DNA of 64,000 bases from Roseovarius nanhaiticus (GTDB taxonomy: Bacteria > Pseudomonadota > Alphaproteobacteria > Rhodobacterales > Rhodobacteraceae), in NCBI RefSeq assembly GCF_900156535.1, contig NZ_FTNV01000001.1, forward strand, positions 744,001 to 808,000, written 5' to 3'. A model generated the notes under the pieces. The model worked only from the letters and a program-made list of their open reading frames with translations. It had not been told where the DNA came from and made no database searches. The stretch's first letter is position 1. Every line of letters starts with the position of its first letter. Made by a program: the position numbers and the translations under genes. This document shows positions 35,461 through 45,176 of the stretch, piece after piece.

Positions 35461-36906
35461 TCAGACCTCCTTCATGGCGCGGGGACGGCGGCTGGCTTCT
35501 TCGGGGGCGGGGGTGATGCCCGCCGCACGTGTTGGCCCGTCGACGACATCCTTGAACCGCTCCTCGTCCGAATGGGGCGGGCGCGACATCAGCCGCATGA
35601 TGTAGAAGGTGCCAGCACCGAAGACCGCGAAATAGATCACGACGAATGCCACCAGCGAAGCGCCCACGGCGGGCGCGTCCAAAGGCGCGGCGCTGTCGAC
35701 GGTGCGCAATAGGCCGTAGACCGTGTAGGGCTGGCGTCCCACCTCGGTCGTGACCCATCCCGCCAGAACCGCGATCAGGCCCGATGGCCCCATGACTACA
35801 GCCGCGCGGTGCAGCCATGGCGCGTCGTAAAGCCTGCCGCGATACCGCGCGAACAACGACCAGACGCCAATGCCCAGCATCGCAAATCCCAGCGCCACCA
35901 TGATCCGAAAGGACCAGAACACAACGGCCACAGGCGGCTGTTCGTCATCGGGGATCGTGTCGAGCCCCGCCAAGGGTGCGTTGAGGTCATGCTTGAGGAT
36001 AAGCGACGATAGTTTGGGGATGCCAATGGCATAATCCAGCGTCTGCGTTTCGTCATTGGGCAGGCCGAAAAGATAGAGGGGCGCGCCGTCGGGGTGACTC
36101 TCGTAATGGCCTTCCATCGCCATCACCTTGGCGGGCTGATGTTCCAGCGTGTTGATACCGTGCAGGTCGCCCAGAAAGATTTGAACCGGGGCCACGATCG
36201 CCGCCATCCACATCGCCATCGAAAACATCGTGCGCGTTGCGGGCGAAGCCTTCGCGCCACGGCGCCGTTGTCGCAAAAGGTGAAAGGCGCCGACGCCGCC
36301 GACGATAAACGCTGTCGTCAAATAGGCCGCCGTGACGGTGTGCATGAGCCGATAGGGGAAGGACGGATTGAAGACGATCTGCCAGAAATCTTCGGGCATG
36401 AACTGGCCCGTGGCCGCGTCGATACTGAACCCGGCGGGCGTGTGCATCCAGCTGTTGACCGACAAAATCCAGAAGGCTGAAAAGAACGTGCCGAACGCGA
36501 CAGCAGCGCAGGCGGCCATATGCAGCCGCTCGCCCACCTTTTCGCGCCCGAAAAGCATGATGCCCAGAAACCCCGCCTCGAGGAAGAAGGCCGACAGCAC
36601 TTCGTAGGCCATGGGCCCACCGATGACCGGCCCTGCCTTGTCGGAAAAGACGCTCCAGTTGGTGCCGAACTGATATGACATCACGATCCCCGACACGACG
36701 CCCATGGCAAAGGCGAGGGCGAAAATCTTGACCCAATAGCGAAAGAGGTCGAGGTATTTTTGCTGCCGCGTCGTCAGCCAAAGCCCATTCAGGACCGCCA
36801 GATAGCTGGCGAGGCCGATGGTGAAGGCCGGAAAGAGAAAGTGAAATGAAACGGTAAAGGCGAACTGAATGCGCGCCAAAAACACAGCATCGAAGGATCC
36901 CAGCAT
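35461..36906 (-). CDS. cydA: Cytochrome bd-type (cyanide-insensitive) quinol oxidase subunit I, operon 2
   Basis: This 481-residue CydA/CioA protein has ARIQFAFTVSFHFLFPAFT at the N terminus, SWMHTPAGFS, and GWVTTEVGRQPYTVYGLL. The quinol loop is short as in CioA. GAGG precedes ATG 36906. A perfect palindrome at 37107-37122 lies about 200 bases upstream in the shared gap with tamA. Its C terminus is longer and more Pro/Ala-rich than that of the operon-1 copy. Confidence 0.93.
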   Translation of the reverse strand: MLGSFDAVFLARIQFAFTVSFHFLFPAFTIGLASYLAVLNGLWLTTRQQKYLDLFRYWVKIFALAFAMGVVSGIVMSYQFGTNWSVFSDKAGPVIGGPMAYEVLSAFFLEAGFLGIMLFGREKVGERLHMAACAAVAFGTFFSAFWILSVNSWMHTPAGFSIDAATGQFMPEDFWQIVFNPSFPYRLMHTVTAAYLTTAFIVGGVGAFHLLRQRRRGAKASPATRTMFSMAMWMAAIVAPVQIFLGDLHGINTLEHQPAKVMAMEGHYESHPDGAPLYLFGLPNDETQTLDYAIGIPKLSSLILKHDLNAPLAGLDTIPDDEQPPVAVVFWSFRIMVALGFAMLGIGVWSLFARYRGRLYDAPWLHRAAVVMGPSGLIAVLAGWVTTEVGRQPYTVYGLLRTVDSAAPLDAPAVGASLVAFVVIYFAVFGAGTFYIMRLMSRPPHSDEERFKDVVDGPTRAAGITPAPEEASRRPRAMKEV

Positions 36907-37237
36907 GATAAACCTCGCTACGGCCTAAACCATAGGTAGCGCCCGCCACAGCCAGAGCCAACCCATGCTGCATTGCGGCGCATCGCCACGCGGGGGCAGG
37001 ACATCAGGGCCGAAGGCGATCACATTTTGTTTATATTTGGCGCGGCCCTTGTTCACCGGATGCTTACAACCCCATGAAATGACACACAGAGCTGTGCATA
37101 TTTCGGTAAATACCTGTATTTATGCGCCACCACACAAGATGCCGTGCGGGAACCTGCTGGCCGATGAACGGTTCTTAGCCTAGAATCTACGGCAAAAGCG
37201 CCAGAACGCTGCCGCTACCAGGGACAAGGACATACCA
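36907..37237. other. Divergent promoter region between cydA (operon 2) and tamA
   Basis: The 331-base gap is non-coding. It contains AT-rich DNA at 37020-37130, including the palindrome listed separately. No clear FNR box (TTGAT-N4-ATCAA) is seen. The ribosome site of tamA is AAGGA at about 37226. Confidence 0.5.
37107..37122. promoter_or_regulatory. Perfect 16-bp AT-rich palindrome (candidate operator)
   Basis: TAAATAC-CT-GTATTTA is a perfect seven-pair inverted repeat with a two-base centre. It lies 116 bases upstream of tamA and 201 bases upstream of cydA of operon 2. Such dyads are typical dimeric-regulator sites, but I do not know the protein. Confidence 0.5.
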
Positions 37238-39067
37238 GTGGGTTTCAGAAAAGCAGCGCGCCCGTTGCCGTCTATCGCGGTCGCCGCCACTCTTGCCATT
37301 GGCGGATCGATTTCTGCCGGGACCGCGCAGGCGCTTGAGAATCTCAGGTTTGAAATTCCAGCCGTGGACGAGGATTTGCGCGACGCGTTGGTGGATGCGT
37401 CGCTTATCCTGTCGGCCAAGCAGGATGGGCGCACGAGTCCCCAGGATATCATCGCCGCTGCCAATGCAGATTACGCCAATCTGCTCGGCGTGCTTTACAA
37501 GTTCGGCTATTACAGTGGCGTCATTCGCATTTCCATTGACGGGCGCGAGGCGGGCACATTGTCGCCTTTCGCCAAGCCCGACGGCGTCGATACGGTCGTT
37601 GTCACTGTCCTTCCCGACTTTATTTTCGGCTTTTCGAAAACCGAGATCACCCCGCTGGCCCCCGGCACTGAATTGCCCGAAGAATTCACCCCCGGCGAGC
37701 CGGCCCGCGCGGCCGTCATCGGCGCTGCGGCGGATGCCGGCATTGGCGGCTGGCGCGACCAGGGCCGTGCCAAGGCAGAGATCGTGGGCGAGAACATCGT
37801 CGCCGACCACAGAACCAACACGCTTTCAGCGCAAGTCATGCTGAAGCCCGGTCCGGTCGTGACCTTCGGCAATCTGGTCCAGACATCTGAAAGTGACGTA
37901 CGTTCCGAGCGGCTGCGCCAGATCGCGGGTCTGCCGACCGGGACGCGCTTTGACCCTGAGGAGCTGAAGAAATCCGCGCAGCGCCTCCGCCGCACCGGCG
38001 CCTTCAAATCCGTCGCCCTCACCGAATCCGAGACGCTGCGCGATGGCGATGTCATGGATATTCAGATGAACATCGCCGACGAAAAGCCGCGCCGTTTCGG
38101 CGCCGGCATCGAGGTGTCGAGCAACGAAGGTCTTACGGTGTCCAGCTTTTGGTTGCACCGCAACCTTCTGGGCGGGGCCGAGCGTCTGCGATTTGACGTC
38201 GAGGTCGGCGGCATCGGCAGTCAGACGGGCGGCTTCGAGGGCGGTATCGATTACAAGGTCGGCGCCCGGTTCGAGCGCCCCGCGACGTTCGGTGCGGACA
38301 CGACGCTCTTTGTGCTGGGCAATATCGCCCGAGAAGACGAGCCGAATTATCTGTCGGACAGTGCCGAGCTTGGCTTCGGCTTCAGCCGCATCATCAATGA
38401 CGAGTTGACGGTCGAGGCGGGTCTGGGGCTGCGTTACTCGGAAGAGCGTGACGTGACGGGCCGCAGCGAGTTCTTTCATCTGCTGATCCCGCTCAAGGCG
38501 ACCTATGACAACCGCGACGATCCGCTGGACCCGTCCAAGGGCTTTTATGCGCAGGCCGAGGTCACGCCCTTCATCGCTCTCGATGGCAAGGATAGCGGCG
38601 GGCGCATCCTGTTGGATGGCCGCGCCTACCGCGAAGTGACGGATAGCGGTTTTCTGACATTGGCGACGCGGCTGCAATTCGGCAGCGTCTTGGGCGCCAG
38701 CCTGGCGGACACACCGCAAGAATTTCTGTTCTACTCGGGCGGCGGCAACACGGTGCGCGGGCATCCCTACCAGTCGCTGGGCGTCGGGCCACCCTTTGCC
38801 ATCACGGGCGGGCGCAGCTTTGTCGGAGCCTCCGCCGAGGCGCGCTTCGATATTGCAGGCAATTTTGACCCCGTCGCGTTTTTCGACGTCGGCTATATCG
38901 GATCCGAGAGCCTTTATGACGACAGTGGCCGCTGGCACAGCGGCGCGGGCATCGGCATCCGCTATGCCACCGGAATCGGCCCCATCCGGTTCGACGTGGC
39001 AGCGCCCGTATCGGGCAGCACCGGGGACGGCGTTCAGATCTATATCGGCATCGGACAAGCGTTTTGA
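37238..39067 (+). CDS. tamA: TamA, Omp85-family outer-membrane assembly factor
   Basis: The 609-residue protein has a signal peptide (cleavage near AQALEN, residue ~30), three POTRA-like segments (about 30-270) and an Omp85 barrel. The barrel has YDNRDDPLDPSKGFYAQAE and GGGNTVRGHPYQSLG, with GIGQAF at the end. The VRGHPYQS motif is the TamA/BamA L6-loop signature (VRGY/F type). Together with TamB it helps insert outer-membrane proteins and move lipids. A GTG start at 37238 follows AAGGA. tamB follows directly. Confidence 0.93.
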   Translation: MGFRKAARPLPSIAVAATLAIGGSISAGTAQALENLRFEIPAVDEDLRDALVDASLILSAKQDGRTSPQDIIAAANADYANLLGVLYKFGYYSGVIRISIDGREAGTLSPFAKPDGVDTVVVTVLPDFIFGFSKTEITPLAPGTELPEEFTPGEPARAAVIGAAADAGIGGWRDQGRAKAEIVGENIVADHRTNTLSAQVMLKPGPVVTFGNLVQTSESDVRSERLRQIAGLPTGTRFDPEELKKSAQRLRRTGAFKSVALTESETLRDGDVMDIQMNIADEKPRRFGAGIEVSSNEGLTVSSFWLHRNLLGGAERLRFDVEVGGIGSQTGGFEGGIDYKVGARFERPATFGADTTLFVLGNIAREDEPNYLSDSAELGFGFSRIINDELTVEAGLGLRYSEERDVTGRSEFFHLLIPLKATYDNRDDPLDPSKGFYAQAEVTPFIALDGKDSGGRILLDGRAYREVTDSGFLTLATRLQFGSVLGASLADTPQEFLFYSGGGNTVRGHPYQSLGVGPPFAITGGRSFVGASAEARFDIAGNFDPVAFFDVGYIGSESLYDDSGRWHSGAGIGIRYATGIGPIRFDVAAPVSGSTGDGVQIYIGIGQAF

Positions 39068-39072
39068 GACAT

Positions 39073-42000
39073 ATGACACGAGCATTCACTGCGCGCATCC
39101 TCTGCGCCCTGACGCTGGCCGCATCGCTGATGACGCCGCAGATGGCGGCGGCGCAGGAGGACGAGGATCGCGGCCTGCTTCAGGGCTTTATCGAGGATAA
39201 CCTGTCTGGTGCGGGCCGGTCCGTGCGCATCGAGGGGTTCGAGGGCGCGCTGAGCAGTGAGGCGACGCTGGATCTTTTGACAGTGGCCGACGATCGGGGT
39301 GTCTGGCTGACCCTTCGCGATGTCACGCTGAACTGGAGCCGTCTGGCGCTGCTGCGCGGGCGTCTCGAAGTGACGAACCTGTCGGCCGCAGAAATCCTGC
39401 TGCCGCGCCTGCCGGACGCCGAAGAGACCGTCGAGATCCCCGATGCGGAAGCGACGGGATTTTCTCTGCCTGAATTGCCCGTCTCGATCAATGTCGAGGA
39501 GGTCTCAGTCGAACGTCTGGTGCTGGGCGCGCCCCTTGTGGGCGAAGAGGTGATCCTGTCGCTTCTGGGGTCCGTGCAGCTGGCCGATGGCGCTGGCAAC
39601 GCGCAGCTGGACATCGGCCGGATCGATCGTGATGAGGACGCGATCAAGATCGCGGTGTCCTACGCCAACGAGACCCGAAATCTGGGAATCGATATCGATT
39701 GGAACGAGGAAGAGGGCGGCATCGCCTCCAAATTGATGGGGATTCCGGGCGCGCCGTCGCTTTCGTTGACGGTCAAGGGCGACGCGCCGCTATCGGATTT
39801 CACCGCCGAGATCGCTCTCGATACGGCGGGCGAAAGACGCTTGGGCGGCACGGTCAGCATCGAGGCGCCCGCGCCCGCGGAAGGAGAGGCGGATGCACCG
39901 CTCAGCTTCGCCGCCGATGTGCGCGGTGATATCGCGCCGGTCTTTGCGCCCGAGTACCGCGAATTCTTCGGCACGGAGATGGCGCTGGTCGTGGAGGGAT
40001 CGCAGCCCGCAAATGGGGGCCTTGGCATCCAGACCCTGTCGCTGACCGCCGCTGCGCTGACGCTGGACGGCAGCTTGCAACTCGCCGCCGACGGCTGGCC
40101 CGAACGGTTTGATCTGACGGGCCGTATCGCCTCCAACGATGGCAAGCCTGTGCTTTTGCCGCTGGCCGGCGAGCGGACGACGCTGGATAATCTTGATCTG
40201 GTCCTCGATTACGATCTGAACGAGGGCGAGAATTGGAACCTGTCGCTCAAGGCCCGCGGTCTGGAGCGGATTGACGTGAACCTCGAGCAGGCCGTGCTGG
40301 AAGGCGGCGGCAAGATTTCACGCGGCGGCGAGGGAGAGCCCAGCACTGTGGACGGCGCGCTGGATTTGGCCATCGATGGTCTGGCATTGGTCGATCCGGG
40401 CCTGTCGACCGCGCTTGGCAATGCGCTGCGCGGGGACATCGTCTTTGACTGGACCGAGGGCGATCCGTTTCGCCTGAGCGAGCTGTCGCTGACCGGCAGC
40501 GATTACGATATCACCGGCAAGGCGGCCATTCTGGGACTGACCGAGGGCGAAACGCCCCGGATTACCGCCAACGTCGCCGTCGAGGCCGCCGATATCGAGC
40601 GCTTTGCCGACCTAGCCGGAACGGCGCTGGACGGCGCAGTGAACGTGCAGGTCGATGGCGGTTACACGCCCTCGAACGGCAATATCGAAGCGACCGTGAC
40701 CGGCAGCGCGCAGGATCTGGCCGTTGGCCAGCCGCGCCTCGATCCGCTGTTGCGAGGCACGACCCAATTGGACGTCGCCGCCCGCCGGAATGGTGACGGC
40801 ACGTTCCTGGACCGCCTCAACGTCACCTCGCCCACGACGGATCTGACCGCCTCTGCTGCGTATAAGTCGGATGGCAGCGAGGCCCGTATTGAGCTGGCTC
40901 TGGACGATGCCTCACTTATCGAGCCGGCCTTGCAAGGCCCTGCGCGGCTGACCGCGCGGGCCGATCAGGATGGCAATATCTGGACGCTCAAGGCCGGTGC
41001 CTCGGGCCCCGGCGAGGCCACCGTCACGGCAGATGGCACGATCGAGCTGGTGGATCTCAAGCCCGGCATCTTCGACATGCGCGCCAGCGCCGTTGCCAGC
41101 GATTTCGCACCTTATTCGGCCCTTGCGGGCCGCGATCTGGGCGGCGCGGCGAGTGTCGTGGTGGATGCGCAGGGCAATGCCGGCACGCTGAGCGGACAGG
41201 CCGACATCGTGGTGAACGGGCAAGATCTGTCCGTGGATATCCCGCAGCTCGATCCCATCCTCCGCGGCACCTCCAGCGCCGAAATCTCGGCCCAGCGCAG
41301 CGCCGATGGCGCTCTGACGCTCAGCAAGGGCCTGCTGACGACGCCCAAGATAGATGCCGATGTCACAGGCTACATGGGCGCCGATGGCACTGCACAAGGC
41401 ACGGCGGATATCACCGGCAACGATCTGGCCATCGGCATCCCGCAGGTGGACCGCATCCTCGCAGGCCGCTCGCGCGCGCAGATCGAGGCGCTGCGCAGCG
41501 CCGAGGGCACCATCACGCTCAAGCGCGGCGAGGTGGAAACGCCGATGCTGGACGCAACCGCCACCGGGTTTTACGCGCCGGACGGCGCCGCCGAGGCGCA
41601 GGTGGATGTGACGGGCAACAACCTGGCCATCGGTATCCCGCAGGTTGATCAGCTGCTGCGCGGTACCTCCAGCCTCAAGGCCGATGTGGCGCGCCGGGCA
41701 GATGGTACGATTGTCATCGAAGGTGCCGATCTGGACACATCGCAACTGACGGCGGATGCCTCGGGCACCCTTGGCACGGACGGCAACGCGTCCGCGACCA
41801 TCGACGCGCGGCTGGCCAATGTCGCGCTCTTTGCGCCCGGCATCCCCGGGCCCGCCACGGTCAGTGGCACGGTGCGCGGCGATGGCGGTGGTTACATCGT
41901 GGATCTGGACGGGACAGGCCCCGCTGGCATCACGGCGGATGTATCGGGGCGCATTGCGAATGACGGCAATCTGGACCTCAGCGTCAATGGCCGCGCGCCG

Positions 42001-43275
42001 CTGGCCTTGGCCAACTCCTTTATCGAGCCGCGCAGCCTGTCGGGCATCGCACAGTTCGATCTGCGGGTGAATGGCCCGCCCGCACCCTCATCTGTGACGG
42101 GAACGATCACCACCAGCGGCGCGGGCCTTGCCCTGCCCAAGGTGCAGCTGGCCCTCGAAGGGATCAGCGCCGATATCCGCCTGACGGGCGGCGCCGCCCA
42201 GATCGCCATGGGCGCGGGCATCAGCAGCGGGGGCCGCATTGCGGTCAACGGCCGTGTCGGCCTCGCCGCGCCCTATCAGGCGGATGTGGCCGTTGATCTG
42301 CTGAGTGTCGGCCTGACCGATCCGGGCCTTTACACCACGACCGCAAATGGGGGCATCACCTTCAATGGCCCGGCCTTGGGCGGTGCGACCATCGCGGGGA
42401 TTGTGAACCTTGCGGAGGTAAACGTGCAGGTGCCCAGCGGCGCGATCTCGTCCGGCGCCAGCCTTCCGGGCCTCAAGCATGTGAACGAGCCTGCCGCCGT
42501 GCGCCGCACGCGCGCTTTCGCCGATCTGCTCGAAACGGGCGGCAGCGCGAATGGCGGAAACGGCGGCGGTGGTGGCCCGGTCTACAACCTCGATGTCAAC
42601 GTCAACGCCTTCTCGCAGATCTTCATTCGGGGCCGCGGGCTTGATGCCGAGCTGGGGGGCAGCCTGCGGTTGCGCGGCACCACGGCCAATGTGATCCCCG
42701 AAGGTCAGTTCAGCCTGATCCGGGGGCGCCTTGACCTGCTGGGCAAGCGCCTCGATCTGACCGAGGGCAGTTTGCGCCTGCAGGGCAGTTTCGTGCCCTT
42801 CCTGCGGCTGGTCGCCCAGACGGAGAGCGGTGATATCAACATCTCGATCATCATCGAGGGACCGGCGGACGAGCCCGAGATCACCTTCCAGTCACAGCCC
42901 GAATTGCCGCAGGATCAGGTCGTCTCGCAGCTGATCTTTGGGCGCGATCTCAGCCAGATCTCGGCCTTTCAGGCGGTGCAGCTGGCTTCGGCGGTGGCGA
43001 CACTGACGGGCAGGGGCAATGGCGGCGTCGTCGGCTCGCTGCGCGAGGGGATCGGCCTTGATAACCTTGATGTGACCACAGGCGCCAATGACCAGACCGA
43101 GGTGCGCGCGGGCAAATACCTGTCCGAGAACGTCTATTCCGAGGTCGAGGTCGACAGCGACGGCCAGACGCAGATCAACCTCAACTTGCGCATCAACAAG
43201 CGGCTCAAGGCCAAGGGCAGCTTCAGCGCGGACGGCAACAGCGGCCTTGGCGTCTTCTTTGAGAAAGACTACTGA
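39073..43275 (+). CDS. tamB: TamB, translocation and assembly module inner-membrane bridge protein
   Basis: The 1400-residue protein has an N-terminal anchor (about residues 5-25), a long repetitive beta-rich body and the C-terminal DUF490/TamB domain. That domain has NVIPEGQFSLIRGRLDLLGK, GPADEPEITFQSQPELPQDQ and ends in a phenylalanine-rich FFEKDY. It forms a hydrophobic groove across the periplasm for lipid or OMP transport. I use ATG 39073; a TTG at 39064 overlaps the tamA stop. It holds three near-identical 66-residue units, noted separately. Confidence 0.92.
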   Translation: MTRAFTARILCALTLAASLMTPQMAAAQEDEDRGLLQGFIEDNLSGAGRSVRIEGFEGALSSEATLDLLTVADDRGVWLTLRDVTLNWSRLALLRGRLEVTNLSAAEILLPRLPDAEETVEIPDAEATGFSLPELPVSINVEEVSVERLVLGAPLVGEEVILSLLGSVQLADGAGNAQLDIGRIDRDEDAIKIAVSYANETRNLGIDIDWNEEEGGIASKLMGIPGAPSLSLTVKGDAPLSDFTAEIALDTAGERRLGGTVSIEAPAPAEGEADAPLSFAADVRGDIAPVFAPEYREFFGTEMALVVEGSQPANGGLGIQTLSLTAAALTLDGSLQLAADGWPERFDLTGRIASNDGKPVLLPLAGERTTLDNLDLVLDYDLNEGENWNLSLKARGLERIDVNLEQAVLEGGGKISRGGEGEPSTVDGALDLAIDGLALVDPGLSTALGNALRGDIVFDWTEGDPFRLSELSLTGSDYDITGKAAILGLTEGETPRITANVAVEAADIERFADLAGTALDGAVNVQVDGGYTPSNGNIEATVTGSAQDLAVGQPRLDPLLRGTTQLDVAARRNGDGTFLDRLNVTSPTTDLTASAAYKSDGSEARIELALDDASLIEPALQGPARLTARADQDGNIWTLKAGASGPGEATVTADGTIELVDLKPGIFDMRASAVASDFAPYSALAGRDLGGAASVVVDAQGNAGTLSGQADIVVNGQDLSVDIPQLDPILRGTSSAEISAQRSADGALTLSKGLLTTPKIDADVTGYMGADGTAQGTADITGNDLAIGIPQVDRILAGRSRAQIEALRSAEGTITLKRGEVETPMLDATATGFYAPDGAAEAQVDVTGNNLAIGIPQVDQLLRGTSSLKADVARRADGTIVIEGADLDTSQLTADASGTLGTDGNASATIDARLANVALFAPGIPGPATVSGTVRGDGGGYIVDLDGTGPAGITADVSGRIANDGNLDLSVNGRAPLALANSFIEPRSLSGIAQFDLRVNGPPAPSSVTGTITTSGAGLALPKVQLALEGISADIRLTGGAAQIAMGAGISSGGRIAVNGRVGLAAPYQADVAVDLLSVGLTDPGLYTTTANGGITFNGPALGGATIAGIVNLAEVNVQVPSGAISSGASLPGLKHVNEPAAVRRTRAFADLLETGGSANGGNGGGGGPVYNLDVNVNAFSQIFIRGRGLDAELGGSLRLRGTTANVIPEGQFSLIRGRLDLLGKRLDLTEGSLRLQGSFVPFLRLVAQTESGDINISIIIEGPADEPEITFQSQPELPQDQVVSQLIFGRDLSQISAFQAVQLASAVATLTGRGNGGVVGSLREGIGLDNLDVTTGANDQTEVRAGKYLSENVYSEVEVDSDGQTQINLNLRINKRLKAKGSFSADGNSGLGVFFEKDY
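41224..41817 (+). repeat. Tandem 66-residue repeats inside tamB
   Basis: Three consecutive units start at 41224, 41422 and 41620, each 198 bases apart. Units open with DLSVDIPQLDPILRGTSS, DLAIGIPQVDRILAGRSR and NLAIGIPQVDQLLRGTSS. A related but offset copy begins at 40714 (DLAVGQPRLDPLLRG). The exact period in a protein with otherwise loose repeats points to recent duplication of groove segments. Confidence 0.85.
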
Positions 43276-43305
43276 CGCCGCTTGGCGCAGTGCGGAACAG
43301 ATTAG

Positions 43306-43332
43306 GGCGGCCCCATCGCGGGCCGCCTTTTT
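43306..43332 (+). terminator. Rho-independent terminator after tamB
   Basis: GGCGGCCC (43306-43313) and GGGCCGCC (43320-43327) enclose a six-base loop and are followed by TTTTT. It lies 31 bases after the tamB stop. Confidence 0.9.
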
Positions 43333-43441
43333 CGTGTGAGGGCAGGGGAGGCGGCAATTGCCTGCACCTGCGTCATGCCCGCTTGGCGGACCGCGTGGCT
43401 TGGGCTACGCTTGGCCAAAATCGCCAGAGGGGAGTGTTCAA

Positions 43442-43945
43442 ATGCAGATGAGCGACAAACGTGAGATCGAGGCGGACAAGGCCACGGTCTGGGCGGCACT
43501 GCTCAGCCCCGAAGTGCTGAAGGAATGCGTGCCGGGCGCCAGTGAGGTGACCGGCAGTCCCGAAGAGGGCTTTGAGGCCGTCGTCACGCAAAAAGTGGGG
43601 CCGGTCAAGGCGACATTCCGCGGCGCGGTCACCGTCACGAACATGATCGAGCATGAAAGCCTGACCCTGACCGGCGAAGGCAAGGGCGGCGCCGCCGGCT
43701 TTGCCAAGGGTAGCGCCGATGTGCGGCTTGATGAGGCGGATGGTGTCACCACGCTCAGCTACGACGTAGAGGCCAAGGTGGGCGGCAAGCTGGCGCAGCT
43801 GGGCAGCCGCATTGTCGATGGCTTTGCCAAGAAGATGGCCGATCAGTTCTTTGCCCGTCTCGAAGAGGTGATCGAGGGGCCGAAAGAAGAAGACGAGGCG
43901 CCCGAGGCCGAGAAGAAGGGCTGGCTGAAGAAGCTGATCAGCTGA
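43442..43945 (+). CDS. SRPBCC-fold protein of the CoxG family
   Basis: This 167-residue protein matches the CoxG/CO-dehydrogenase subunit G family: KATVWAALLSPEVLKECVPG, followed by GPVKATFRGAVTV and FARLEEVIEGP. The fold binds hydrophobic ligands or helps anchor enzymes to the membrane. No CO dehydrogenase genes (coxL, coxM, coxS) are nearby, so a role in CO metabolism should not be assumed. Its 3' end overlaps the convergent amine oxidase gene by 8 bases. ATG 43448 is an alternative start. Confidence 0.85.
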   Translation: MQMSDKREIEADKATVWAALLSPEVLKECVPGASEVTGSPEEGFEAVVTQKVGPVKATFRGAVTVTNMIEHESLTLTGEGKGGAAGFAKGSADVRLDEADGVTTLSYDVEAKVGGKLAQLGSRIVDGFAKKMADQFFARLEEVIEGPKEEDEAPEAEKKGWLKKLIS

Positions 43946-45176
43946 TTTTCAGCGCCATACGCGCGGCCGTGCTGCGCCCACTGTCATAGGCGCCATGCGC
44001 CGTCGCCTGCCAGTGCGGCGAGAATGCTTCGCCCGCAAAAGCCACCCGGCCCGTGTCGCGTGCAATCATCTCGCGCCGAAAATCGGCCGAGCCGGGGCGC
44101 GCGTGCGAATAGGAACCCAGCACCAGCGGGTCGTTCGTCCAGTTCGTGGTTGCCGTGCCGGTAATGCGTTTCTCGATACCTGCGCCAAAGACCTGCACCA
44201 GCGCGGCGCGCGCGTAATCGGTCATCGCCTCGGGGCCGGCCATGACCAGCGCATGGGCCTTGGCGCCGGCCATATGGCACAGCATCATGGGTGCATCCCC
44301 GCGCATCACCTGAAAATTCGTCGCCATATCGTTGCCCGGCTGCTGCACCGTCAGAAACCGAGTGTCGGCAAGCTCTTCGGGGATGGCCTCCATCGCGAAG
44401 GCGACCTTCTCGTAGACGCCGCAAGGAACGCGGTCGAGCGCATGGGCCAGATCGGCGGCGGCGCCTTCGCTGAAATGGATGCTCCCGCGCGCCAGCACGT
44501 TGGTCGAGGCGGTTACGATCACGCCTTCTGCTTCCAGATCACTCTCATCGGTGACCACCGTGGCGCCGTCAGTGCGCTGGTGGATGGCGCGCACCGGGCA
44601 CGCGGTACGGATGTTTAGCCCGCCCGCCATCGCGGAGATGAGCGCGCCATAGCCCGACAGCACGGGCCAATTGTTATCGGTGTCCTGATAGTCGGCATAG
44701 CCCGAGGCCGAGACGTCGTCGGCATCGTCCCCCGCCATCAGCGCGAGGATCAGCTTGATTGTGGGAGACCAGCGCCCTGCATCCGGCAGAACCTCGGGGA
44801 TAGGTACGTCGCGGCCAGATGCCTCGATAGCCTCGAAGGCGCCTTTCACCGCCTGATCGCAGGCGCGCACGCCCTCGGGGGTCAGCAGCGCGCCGCCATC
44901 CCAAACGCTGAACGCATCGCTCAGTGTGCGCTGTTTCGCATAATGCGCACTCAGCCTGTCCGCCCATGCCACCAGCGGATTTACGTCCGCACAATGCAGC
45001 CAATGACAGCCGTGATCCCATGCACGCGGCAGCCCTGCCGCTGCCGTGTAGGCACGCCCGCCAACACGGTCCGCCGCCTCAAGCACGGTATAGGGGATGC
45101 CCTGCGCCGCGCATTCCAGCGCCGCGCCGATACCCGCAGCACCCGCGCCGACGATGATGATCTGTCCCTTGTCCAT
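43938..45176 (-). CDS. FAD-dependent amine oxidase-like oxidoreductase
   Basis: The 412-residue protein starts with an FAD-binding dinucleotide fold (IIIVGAGAAGIGAALECAA) and the motif EAADRVGGRAYT typical of flavin amine oxidases. It ends in the FAD-contact motif VAFAGEAFSPHWQATAHGAYDSG. It would oxidise an amine or related substrate in the cytoplasm. There is no signal peptide and no operon partner; it converges on a CoxG-like gene. Confidence 0.85.
   Translation of the reverse strand: MDKGQIIIVGAGAAGIGAALECAAQGIPYTVLEAADRVGGRAYTAAAGLPRAWDHGCHWLHCADVNPLVAWADRLSAHYAKQRTLSDAFSVWDGGALLTPEGVRACDQAVKGAFEAIEASGRDVPIPEVLPDAGRWSPTIKLILALMAGDDADDVSASGYADYQDTDNNWPVLSGYGALISAMAGGLNIRTACPVRAIHQRTDGATVVTDESDLEAEGVIVTASTNVLARGSIHFSEGAAADLAHALDRVPCGVYEKVAFAMEAIPEELADTRFLTVQQPGNDMATNFQVMRGDAPMMLCHMAGAKAHALVMAGPEAMTDYARAALVQVFGAGIEKRITGTATTNWTNDPLVLGSYSHARPGSADFRREMIARDTGRVAFAGEAFSPHWQATAHGAYDSGRSTAARMALKIS

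Noticed and set aside
43442..43945. Evidence for a CO dehydrogenase system
   Set aside because: Only the CoxG-like SRPBCC protein is present; coxL, coxM and coxS are not in the window.
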